Source of the DNA: Anagrus nilaparvatae
Lineage: Eukaryota; Arthropoda; Insecta; Hymenoptera; Mymaridae
NCBI GenBank assembly: GCA_022575985.1
Contig: JAKSXM010000231.1
Location: forward strand, 4,652,501-4,716,500
Reading direction: 5' to 3'
Length of the DNA: 64,000 nt
Part shown: in pieces, positions 55,692 through 64,000 of the stretch
Layout of the letters: each line of letters opens with the position of its first letter
Numbering within the stretch: the stretch's first letter is position 1
The notes under the pieces: model-generated
What the model was told of the DNA's origin: nothing
The model's database searches: none
Seen by the model: only the letters and a program-made list of their open reading frames with translations
Program-made: the position numbers and the translations under genes

Positions 55692-58562
55692 ATGCCTCGC
55701 GCTTCCCAAGTAAAAGATGAAAAAATCTTGGAAGTTTTAAAAAAATTAAAAGTTAATATTTTTCAAGAAAAAAAAAAATTAAAAAAAGAAGAAAATAATA
55801 ACCCAGAATCAGTCTGGAAAAAAATCGCAAATCATTTGGAAAATAAAATCACTCCTCATAACTTGTACATCAAATTTTTTAATGACAGAAACAATATAAG
55901 AACTAAATATTTAAAAGAATTACAAACTCCTAACGAAGTAATTTTGGCTTCTCCAGAAAAATATAGAAACAAGGCTCCAAAATCTCAAGATGAACAAATT
56001 TCTCAAAATTTTTCAAAAAATGCTTGTATTGAATCACGTGAAAAAAAAGTAAGCAATAATGAAAGTAATAGCCATTCCTTAATTGAAGTGGAAAAACCAA
56101 TAATTGAAAATGAAAATGATATTGATAGTTTACTCTCTAAGAAATATAATATTAAATATTGTGATTTAATTCAGACAATAAGTGCAAAACCTTTTGAAAT
56201 AATTTATTTTAATAAAGAACAAGTACATTTATACAAACAGTTGGTTATAAAAAACGAATATACTTTAGTTTTAACAAGTTCTTCTACATTGTTGAGTGTT
56301 AATGTAAAAAATGAAACTTTATCTAATATATTTTTGCTTATGTTTGCAATCAAAGTTGAGAATACAGTTGTGCCTTTAGCTCAGTGCATTACTAATAACA
56401 CTAAAATTGACATTATAATAAATTATCTGTTTGAATATTTAAAATCAGTTGTTGATGGGCCCAAAATTTTAATTACTGGATATAATTCCTTACTCCTTAA
56501 TGGAGCATCATTATCTTTTAACAGTAGTATTATTGACCAGTACTTAGTAGATTGTTACAACTGTTTAACTAATAATTCTTCTGATTTGCCAGATACTTTG
56601 ATACGAGTTGATTTAATATCGCTTATCTATTACATAGATAATTTAGAATGTCTGAATAAGAAATATATGGAAACAGTAAAATGTTTTTATCAAAGATGTA
56701 TTTTATTTCTTAGCTTTGTTGAGGATTTTGATACTTTAAAAGACTTTTCAAAAAAATTATTAATTTTAATTTTATGTGAATATGAAAATGAAATAACAAA
56801 AGAAGCTTTTGAAAATTTAGATTCAAAAATTAATACGGATGATAAATTAATAAACTATTTATATGAAAGCTGCAAAAAATTTATGAGTGATATGGCTGTC
56901 AATAAAAGCTTAGTTTATTTAAATTTAAAAGATGATTCAGTGTACCCATTTTTTAAAACGACATCAAATCCAGTATCCAATATGTATGACTTGATTTACA
57001 GGGAAGTTTATGAACTAATTTCAGTCAGTTCAAAAACCCAAGAAAGAAACCCTTTCCACTGCAATGATTTTGCAATTTACTTTAGGAAGTTGTTTCAAGA
57101 ATCTCTAATTTGGACATCTATTTTAGTTAAAACGTCTTTACAAGACAATTTAGCTTATTCTTTATATGCAAAAGAGCATATTGTTTCTGAAAAAAATTTA
57201 TTTACTGTTGAAAGTGCACCGAAATTTTTAGAACTGCATGCTGATGCAATAAAGAAATTTTCTGATGTGGGTATACAATTCATAAATAAAAAAATTATTT
57301 CTACGACTTCTACATTATTTAGCACTATTCATTTTTGCTTAAATATGGAAGAAAATTGGAAGGGTAAAAATCCAAATCAAAATACCAATGATGAAGAGTC
57401 TGTATATAGTGATATGGATGGCATTAGTGAATTTGAATCTGATGAAGATACTCGTGAAGATTTAAGTGATGAAGATTTAAGGCCTTTAATGCATTCATCA
57501 CCTCTAATATCTACAAAAAATAACAGCAATTCAATTGTCCCTTCAAAAGATGAAATTGTACAAAGCCATTTTTTGAACTTTTTTGCAAAAGAAAATCCAA
57601 AAATGATTGAAAAAATGAAGAATAAAAAATTTAAAACAAAAAAGGCAAAATCAAATAACCGAGTTGCTAAATATTTTACCCGATATGAAAATATGGATAT
57701 TGATCATGAACAGCAAAAAAGAAAAAAAACAAAATTAAAAAAATTAAAAGATAAGTATATAGCAAATGGTAAGGGTAAAGCTCCCCGGACAATTAAAAAT
57801 ATAATATATTTACTAGATGATACTTCCCTTATCGATAACATTATAGAATCATTATCGCATGGATACAAGATGTTTCGCAACTTCAGAGACTCTTTTGATA
57901 ACAATTTCTGTACTGAGAATAACTGTTTAATAAATTTAGTTGTCCAATGGTGCACAAATGGGATATATGCAACTTTGTATGCAAAAAGAATGCATTTGCT
58001 TTATGAATTTGCGAGCAAGGATAAAACAAGAATATACGTTACTGACAAGGCAGGAGATTTTGTAAAGAAGTTGTTAAAAGAACATCATACCGTTAGTAAT
58101 ACTTTGTCCTGTGAACTTTGCAAAAATGAAAGTATTACTTATAATTATAGTGTAATTAAGATGTCTAACATGAATTCAACAAAAATCTCTGACTTAAGTA
58201 ATGAATTACTGAATCATATATTTAATACTAAAGACTGCCAACAATGTAGCAATTCTCTAACTTTTTCCTGTCACATTGGGTCATTTTTATTTATTGATTT
58301 AGAGGACGAAAAATTAAATGTCCCTCTGAATTTATTTCCTGCTAAATTAAACTTAAGTGATTTAAATCAATTAAATTATATTCTCGTAGGAATCATTGCA
58401 TATAAAGAAGAAGAAAATCATTATTATTTAAGTTACCTAAGATCTGGTGGTTCCCAAGCAAGGTGGAAAGAGATAAATGGAACATTAAAAAATAAAATGA
58501 AACCGTTAAATAAAATTTTAAATGTTAATGTTGCTTTAGCTTTGTATGTGAAAATTAAATAG
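55692..58562 (+). CDS. Inactivated transposase paralogue fused to a USP-like domain (956 aa)
   Basis: Single long open frame from ATG at 55692. Residues 1-80 are Lys-rich and could be a Myb/SANT- or MADF-like DNA-binding helix bundle (VWKKIANHLENKITPHNLYI). About 165-500 aligns by eye with the transposase of the neighbouring gene, keeping the order of motifs. The catalytic positions differ: LTSSSTLLSV replaces IDASGKL (Thr195 for Asp), and ITGYNSLLLN replaces VVDCSPALLN (Gly263 for Asp). A matching later segment is VYPFFKTTSNPVSNMYDL for CPYFKSTNSKATSTGSEN. An acidic, Ser-rich linker (about 580-620) and a basic region (about 645-700) follow. Then comes a USP-like domain: Cys box ENNCLINLVVQ (Cys745), two CxxC pairs (807/810, 849/852) and a His box ENHYYLSYLRSGGSQARW (His910). 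It probably acts with the transposase rather than as one itself. Confidence 0.75.
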   Translation: MPRASQVKDEKILEVLKKLKVNIFQEKKKLKKEENNNPESVWKKIANHLENKITPHNLYIKFFNDRNNIRTKYLKELQTPNEVILASPEKYRNKAPKSQDEQISQNFSKNACIESREKKVSNNESNSHSLIEVEKPIIENENDIDSLLSKKYNIKYCDLIQTISAKPFEIIYFNKEQVHLYKQLVIKNEYTLVLTSSSTLLSVNVKNETLSNIFLLMFAIKVENTVVPLAQCITNNTKIDIIINYLFEYLKSVVDGPKILITGYNSLLLNGASLSFNSSIIDQYLVDCYNCLTNNSSDLPDTLIRVDLISLIYYIDNLECLNKKYMETVKCFYQRCILFLSFVEDFDTLKDFSKKLLILILCEYENEITKEAFENLDSKINTDDKLINYLYESCKKFMSDMAVNKSLVYLNLKDDSVYPFFKTTSNPVSNMYDLIYREVYELISVSSKTQERNPFHCNDFAIYFRKLFQESLIWTSILVKTSLQDNLAYSLYAKEHIVSEKNLFTVESAPKFLELHADAIKKFSDVGIQFINKKIISTTSTLFSTIHFCLNMEENWKGKNPNQNTNDEESVYSDMDGISEFESDEDTREDLSDEDLRPLMHSSPLISTKNNSNSIVPSKDEIVQSHFLNFFAKENPKMIEKMKNKKFKTKKAKSNNRVAKYFTRYENMDIDHEQQKRKKTKLKKLKDKYIANGKGKAPRTIKNIIYLLDDTSLIDNIIESLSHGYKMFRNFRDSFDNNFCTENNCLINLVVQWCTNGIYATLYAKRMHLLYEFASKDKTRIYVTDKAGDFVKKLLKEHHTVSNTLSCELCKNESITYNYSVIKMSNMNSTKISDLSNELLNHIFNTKDCQQCSNSLTFSCHIGSFLFIDLEDEKLNVPLNLFPAKLNLSDLNQLNYILVGIIAYKEEENHYYLSYLRSGGSQARWKEINGTLKNKMKPLNKILNVNVALALYVKIK

Positions 58563-58583
58563 TTAAAATCTATGTAATTAGAA

Positions 58584-58589
58584 AATAAA
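58584..58589 (+). terminator. Polyadenylation signal
   Basis: AATAAA 22 bases after the stop codon of the 956-aa gene. Confidence 0.55.
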
Positions 58590-58674
58590 TTATCTATATG
58601 CTCCTTTTTTGTCAAAGTCCAATTGCAATGTTTGTTAACATGCTTGTAGGCAAATATAATTAATTATAGTACGT

Positions 58675-60480
58675 CTAGTGTTATTCGATTTAATTTCATT
58701 GTTTGCAGTAAATATGTAAAAATTATTTGTTATAAAATAAAAACAGTAAAATAAAAAAACTTATTCAAAAAAACTAAACATATTTTTTCAAACACTTTAT
58801 TCACGAATCAAGATTAATATTAATCTGATATTAATATCATATTTATTAACTTAAATAATAAAAAATTTCGAAACACCATAAATTTATTGTAGAAATTAAT
58901 ATTTTTTAAAAGCTTAACTGAAAAGTAAAAAGATAAAAAACAGAATATAAAAAAAATATATATTATTGATCGCATTAAAAAAGTAAATATAAACAAATTA
59001 AATTTTCAGAAAATAATTAGAGAAATAGGATATTATTTTTTCGGTTTCATCTTATAAGTATACTAATAAATTTTTAATTAATTTATTTTATTAATTTTCG
59101 TTTATTTTTTGTAAAGTTTTGCTCTCTATTGTTTGCGCGTTATTTTGCGTAGATTGGCGATTTGAAATCGCCGATTTCACGTGATAACCATTTAAAATTT
59201 TACACAAATAAACAAGGCAGATAGATATAAACGCAGATATTGGTTATTTAATTGAATTAAAATTTTAAAACTAATAAATTCATTAAATTTTAGAAAATAA
59301 TTATAGAGAAATACAATATATTATTTATTCTACTTTGTCCTACTAATAAATTTTTTTTATATTTAAAATAATAATGCATTTATTATTTTAAATTTTTGAA
59401 TTACTGCGATTCTGCGCCTTTATACTTGCTTTATACATAATACAAAAAAACTTCTCAATATACTACACACGCCCGCGCTGCAGTACTGCGTACGATTAGC
59501 AGGTCAGCACTATATACTTAAGCAGCAAGATGTTCTGGTTAGGTTAGATTAGGTAAAGAGTTTTCTTTTAAAATTTTTTTTCATTTTTTTAGTTTTCTTT
59601 CAATAATAATTAATTTTCATCTATGCTTTCTCCGGGTGACGAACGAACAAACGAAAACCTACAAAATTGCCTAAACAGAATTTTTTTAAATTTATTTTTA
59701 AGGGGAGAAATTAACGAGTTTTTCACCGGGTGATAAAATTTTGGAAAATTCTATTTTTCTCGGAAAATAGAAAACGAACAAACGTCTGATTGGGCTCATT
59801 AAAACGGCAATAAAAACGCACAAACGTTGGTATAATTTTATTTTTATTTTTTTAACATTAATTTTTCTCTGGGTGCTAGCTATGGATTGCTTTAAAAAAG
59901 AAATTTTATTGAAAAAAGCCTGTTTCTGAACTTTAAACATGCATTACTCGCTTGATTTTCATCGTAAAATAATAATTTTTTTTTTTAAATCGATTAATTT
60001 TTCCTTACAAATTCATTTTTTCAAGAAAAAAATCATTTTTATTGACCAAATTTCAATTTTTAGGTCAAAAGCCTTTGAAAACTGTAAGTAGCAAGATTTA
60101 CTTAACACAGTTTTTGATCTAAAAATTAAAATTTTGTCGATAAAAATAATTTTTTTCTTAAAGAAATGAATTGCCATTTTTCTTCTGGAGTGGTTTTTCC
60201 CTGGCAATCAGATTTTTTTATCTATTTTAAAAAATTTTTTTTTATCTAAAAAGTTATTTTAAAAATTTAGGGTAGCTCAGATACGAAAAACACGTTTTTT
60301 GACATAAAAGTGAAAAAATCTTTTTGGCACCTATCGCCGATTTCTTGTTCACGATTTTTTTCGGTTTTCTAAACATTGGTTCAAACTAACTGAAAACACG
60401 GGTCATATCGATGTGCCCTCAAAAAAAAAATTTACGATTCCAGGCTCGAATTAAGTATCACTTTTAAAATAATTGCTCAT
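58675..60480. repeat. Right terminal inverted repeat (longer arm)
   Basis: Complement of 41478-42727 but about 550 bp longer. One insertion (about 58915-59265) includes a diverged duplication of the neighbouring terminal-repeat segment ('agaaaataattagagaaata' against 'agaaaataattatagagaaa'). Another difference lies between about 59890 and 60190. Confidence 0.8.
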
Positions 60481-60903
60481 TTAGTAACGTTTATGGCAAA
60501 CATTTGAAGCTTTATTATACTATAAATTATTATTACAAGAAAAATTATTTTCCTTTTTTAACTAAAGAGTGTCTCTGATTTCCAAAATCATAATGTAAAA
60601 GGAATACATGTTTTCAGGCTGGTCACGTGATTGGAAAAAATAACATGCATTAGATGAGGACTGTCCTCGGGTACCCCATACTTAAAGCATTGTCACGTGA
60701 TCAGTCCGAATAGTTTTCTAATAAAAATTAGGAGCGTGCGCACCTTGCTTCATTTAAAAACTATAATTCCATTCGAATAGACATTATTCAGTTTACAAAA
60801 TAATACGCGTCATTTCAAATCTATGAATTTCTTGCAACTTATTTCAAAAAATTAGGAAGTTTAATTTACAAATAAGTACAAGTTTAAAAAATTATTTTTC
60901 AAA

Positions 60904-61078
60904 ATGAATGGCTATTTAAATGTTCAAGAAAAGATATTCCTATGCACACTAGTAGAAAACAAACAAATAATTTGGAATCCAGATAACATCAACTTTTATA
61001 CAAAATCTAAGAAAGATCTCGAATTTGACAAAATTGCAGAGGCAATGAAGAGAAAATTTAATGGAAAAAAATATTTAA
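60904..61078 (+). CDS. MADF-domain-like first exon (partial gene)
   Basis: ATG at 60904 opens 58 codons ending one base into a codon at a strong donor, AA|GTAAGTAC (61079). The translation fits the MADF pattern: FLCTLVENKQIIWNPDNINF, then YTKSKKDLEFDKIAEAMK, matching the family's Leu-Val...Pro-x-Leu/Ile-Trp/Tyr-Asp/Asn core followed by the Trp/Phe-x-x-Ile-Ala helix. MADF domains bind DNA, and this would be the first part of one. Downstream exons are not found, and a BEL/Pao element lies where the gene would continue. It starts 424 bp outside the right terminal repeat of the giant transposon, so it belongs to the flanking DNA. It may be a host gene or a relic of another transposon's DNA-binding protein. 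Confidence 0.5.
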
Positions 61079-61319
61079 GTAAGTACTTTACGTATCATAA
61101 TTTACTGCTGCATTTATTTTAAAGGGTTTTTATTTAAAACTGTTTAATTTCATGTGTTGTTATGTTCCAATGCATGCTAAAATAACAACCATAAAATTTG
61201 CAATTTCTCTAAACTTTCATCGGGTACTTTAGCTTTTTATTTTGTGGTAGTTGATGGATAGATAAGGAAAATGGTGGTGTATAAATAAATATAAGTAATA
61301 TTTAGCACTATGTACTTTT

Positions 61320-61460
61320 ATTGTAATGCAAGCCGATGTAGCATCGGTAGTGGTTGCCGGAGCACTGAATTTATGCTCCGCAACAGTAATACTTCTTCAG
61401 AGGGCGCCTCTCATACTTTACACACACACACACACACACACGATATATTATATACAAAAA
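61320..61460 (-). repeat. Putative 3' LTR start of the second BEL/Pao element, with hairpins
   Basis: On the minus strand a purine-rich stretch (GGTGGGTGGAAA, about 61460-61472) is followed by TGTATATAATATATCG, a plausible tract and LTR start. The region contains a (CA)n run (61421-61441) and hairpins such as CCGATGTAGCATCGG and CGGAGCACTGAATTTATGCTCCG-type (cggagcac...gtgctccg imperfect). The LTR end could not be placed. Confidence 0.35.
61421..61441 (+). repeat. (CA)n microsatellite
   Basis: About ten consecutive CA dinucleotides. Confidence 0.9.
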
Positions 61461-61576
61461 ATTTCCACCCACCACATTTTAATTAAATTAAAATGTTTTG
61501 CAAAAAAAAAGATAAGATAAAATTCAATATAAAATAAAAAGAAAATGTTTAAACATGTGGTGGCTGGAAATTTAGA
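61461..61576. repeat. Short inverted repeat
   Basis: AAATTTCCACCCACCACAT at the left pairs with ATGTGGTGGCTGGAAATTT at the right, around an AT-rich centre of about 75 bp. Confidence 0.5.
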
Positions 61577-61792
61577 AAAAAAAGAAATATTTACAGTTTA
61601 AAAATTTGGCCTTTTCAAACCATTATTTCTATTCTATAATATACAAAAAATCAATTTTAATAACTTTTAATAACAGAATATATTTACAATAAAAAATTAA
61701 AAATCACAATAAATAATGATGTATTTACACAATAATTATATTTACAAATACAATTTTGTTTTGAAAAACCTTTCTTTTTAATTTAAAAAATT

Positions 61793-64000
61793 TCACTGTT
61801 TTTCCTCATTCAACACATCTAATAAAATTAACTTGTGTATTGGGCGTTTTAAAGTGGTTGATCCCGTCTTGAGAGTTACAACCCTTACCAAACCATCAGG
61901 ACCCTTGTGAACCCCGATAACTTTTGCTAACGGCCAATAAGAGGGGGGCATGGTCTCATCAGAGATCAACACCACATCATTTATTTCTATATTTTTTTTT
62001 TTTAATTGCCACTTATGACGTTCCTGCAGAGTTTGCAGATACTCAGTGGACCATGATCGCCACCAGTCTTGTAATTTTTGCTGGATGAGCTTATACCTAT
62101 TTGAAAGGGGTATATTTTGATCCAGATAATTATTCTCTGGCAAAATATTATTGTTTGATTGTGTGAGCAGGAAAGCAGGGCTAAAAATTTGTTATCAGAC
62201 GGATCGTCTTTTAAAGGTATGAGTGGCCGGGAATTGAGGCAAGCCTCAATCTGCTTTAGCAGAGTATTGAACTCTTCATAAGTAAGTACATGGTTACCTA
62301 CTACTCTCCAAATATGGTGTTTCACGGACTTTACCGCTGCTTCCCAGATTCCCCCAAAATGAGGCGCTCCCGGAGAGTTAAACGTCCAGTTCGTACCCTC
62401 GTTGGTAAGAGAACCCACAAGTTCCTGCATATAGACAGAAGATTCCATATACATTTCTTTGAGGATTCGATCTGCGCCAACAAAGGTAGTCCCTTGGTCG
62501 CTAAACAAACCGGAACATTGCCCTCGAGTTGCGGTAAATCTTCTAAAGGCAGCAATAAAATCCGGACTAGAATACCCAGTTACCAGCTCAAGATGGACGG
62601 CTTTGGTGGTCATACAGACGAACACTGCTATGTAAGCCTTGTACATGGTTTTATGAGAACCGCGACCTCTATACCTTAAAATTGAGAAGGGGCCAGCATA
62701 ATCTACTCCACTAAAGCGAAACGGTTTATCTGGCATGATTACCCTTGATGCGGGCAGTATTCCCATCTTTTGTATAGCGAGATTGGAACTATAACGACGA
62801 CAAATATTACATTTATAGACGCAGCTTCTAACCAAATTTCTAGCTTTCACTACCCAGAATTCCTGACGCAATGTAGATAAAGTTAGCCTAACTCCTCCGT
62901 GCAACATAGATTTATGACAATGCTCTACCAATAATTTTGAAAATTGACCTTGATATGGCAAGATCCATGGATGTTTTTGGTCATGATCCAACAACGACCA
63001 ATGAATCCTACCCCCTAATCTCAATAAATTTTGCTCAAGAAAAGGATCTAATCTTCTTAGATTTAAGTCTTGCATAGGTTTACCATTTTTTAGCAAAGAA
63101 ATATCGACTTCAAAATAAGCTCTCTGAATGATAAATATCCAGAGTTTTTTAGCTCGGGTGATTTCCTCAATAGACACTAACTTCGGAAAACAACAACGAT
63201 ACTTTACCAAAAACCAAGAGTTCTTAACTAAGTCAGATTGCTCTGACAAGTTCACTAATTTACTTCTAACCCTCAATAACAACTTATCTATAAAACGAAG
63301 AACATATGAGGTTATTCGAAGAAGTTTTTTCAAAGATGAGTATTTATTAATCAAATCCCAAACTTGAACTTCACAACTTTGTTTTTTAGCAACGACGTTA
63401 CAATTTATTGCTGTGACATTTACTGACTTACTTTGAAATTCCATGAAATCGTCTCCAGATTTATCCAAAGTCACACCCCCTTCCCACCAAAGAGAAAAGT
63501 CCTTTAGTTGCAAAGGTGGCGAGCCCCTAGAAATACAATCAGCTGGGTTGTCATGCGTTCGAACATGATTCCAGTAGGCCTCAGGGATTAACGCATGGAT
63601 TTTAGAACATCTGTGAGCAACATACATTTCCCATTTAGATGGGTGTTCTTTGAGCCAATAAAGTACGTCTGTAGAATCCGTGAAAAGATAAATTCTTACA
63701 GCGTCCAATCTCAGAGCTTTGAGAACCTTAACCGACAGTCTAGCTAGTAAAAGAGCCGCGTTTAATTCCAGTCTTGGTATTGTTAAAAGTGGCTTAATAG
63801 GTGCAACCTTAGATTTAGCTTGGATTAAATGAACAGAACTTACACCATTATACGTAACCTTAAGGTATGTGCAGGCAGCATAAGCAAATTTTGAGGCATC
63901 TGCAAACCCAAAAAGCTCGTATTTTGCATTAGGAACATAGTTTAACCATCTTTTGATTTTGATGTCCTTTACAGCTGATATATCATTGTGCCAATTTAAG
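61793..64000 (-). pseudogene. BEL/Pao pol, RNase H to integrase end (partial, frameshifted)
   Basis: Open to the window edge, so the upstream pol and gag lie beyond 64000. In order: RNase H (FGFADASKFAYAACTYLK, PRLELNAALLLARL, LFTDSTDVLYWL), the linker typical of BEL/Pao (NPADCISRG), the HHCC integrase zinc region (VEHCHKSMLHGG, CVYKCNICRR) and the integrase core (FSGVDYAGPF, LFSDQGTTFVGA, GAPHFGGIWEAAVKSVK; candidate Asp, Asp, Glu). The C-terminal DUF5641-like domain is in a second frame to the stop at 61793. The frame change is near 62188, so the protein is broken there. It is a different lineage from the nested element, sharing only domain-level similarity. Confidence 0.85.

Larger units (their letters stand above)
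41478..60480. mobile_element. Giant DNA transposon with transposase-Ulp1-PHD-USP gene
   Basis: Bounded by long terminal inverted repeats (41478-42727 and 58675-60480). The outermost matched bases are ATGAGCAATTATTTTAAAAG and their complement. It carries two divergent genes: the minus-strand fusion at 43021-54185 and the 956-aa plus-strand gene at 55692-58562. Span is about 19.0 kb, or about 14.1 kb without the nested BEL/Pao element. Long terminal repeats and an RNase H-fold transposase with a large insertion between the second Asp and the Glu fit Mutator-like or KDZ-like superfamilies, but the superfamily is unresolved. No target-site duplication is obvious at these boundaries, so the exact ends may be slightly off or one flank may be rearranged. 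Confidence 0.8.

Overview
The window is strongly AT-rich eukaryotic DNA. It has spliced genes, nuclear tRNA-type sequence, BEL/Pao retrotransposons and many inverted-repeat (foldback or MITE-like) DNA elements. A zinc-finger relic resembling animal ZC3H10, a MADF-type exon and BEL/Pao elements point to an arthropod, most likely an insect. An AT-rich parasitoid wasp would fit, but the sequence alone does not prove it. Host gene density is very low; most of the window is repeats and AT-rich spacer.

Layout. 1-7.5 kb: gene-free, with a hAT-like foldback (4752-6048, 8-bp target duplication). 7.5-15.6 kb: two plus-strand genes for predicted secreted proteins (7580-8403 and 12520-15578). They share one design: a TATA box about 60 bp before the ATG, a first exon of exactly 48 coding bases carrying the signal peptide, a phase-0 intron, and one long second exon. 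15.6-32.7 kb: repeats, a tRNA-Pro, a degenerate tRNA-like sequence between duplicated flanks, several MITEs, and a tandem run of three Helitron-like units. 32.9-36.1 kb: a broken ZC3H10-like gene, split by a 2.06-kb foldback with a perfect 8-bp target duplication. 36.4-37.1 kb: a small two-exon minus-strand gene of unknown function.

41.5-60.5 kb is the most striking region: one DNA transposon of about 19 kb with terminal inverted repeats longer than 1.2 kb. Its minus-strand gene (six exons, about 1418 aa once a nested insertion is ignored) fuses an RNase H-fold DDE transposase to a Ulp1/SENP-type SUMO protease, a PHD-like zinc finger and a complete USP-type deubiquitinase. Divergently, a 956-aa plus-strand gene encodes what looks like a paralogue of that transposase with its catalytic aspartates replaced, fused to a second USP-like domain that keeps its Cys and His boxes. 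A non-autonomous BEL/Pao retrotransposon (48462-53387, 5-bp target duplication ATCTT) sits inside the transposase exon. The reading frame is continuous across the insertion site, so the transposase was probably intact until a recent event.

60.9-64 kb: a MADF-type first exon just outside the right terminal repeat, then the 3' part of a second, frameshifted BEL/Pao element running off the window.

Splice joins, domain calls and repeat boundaries were read by eye. No alignment, fold or database search was run.
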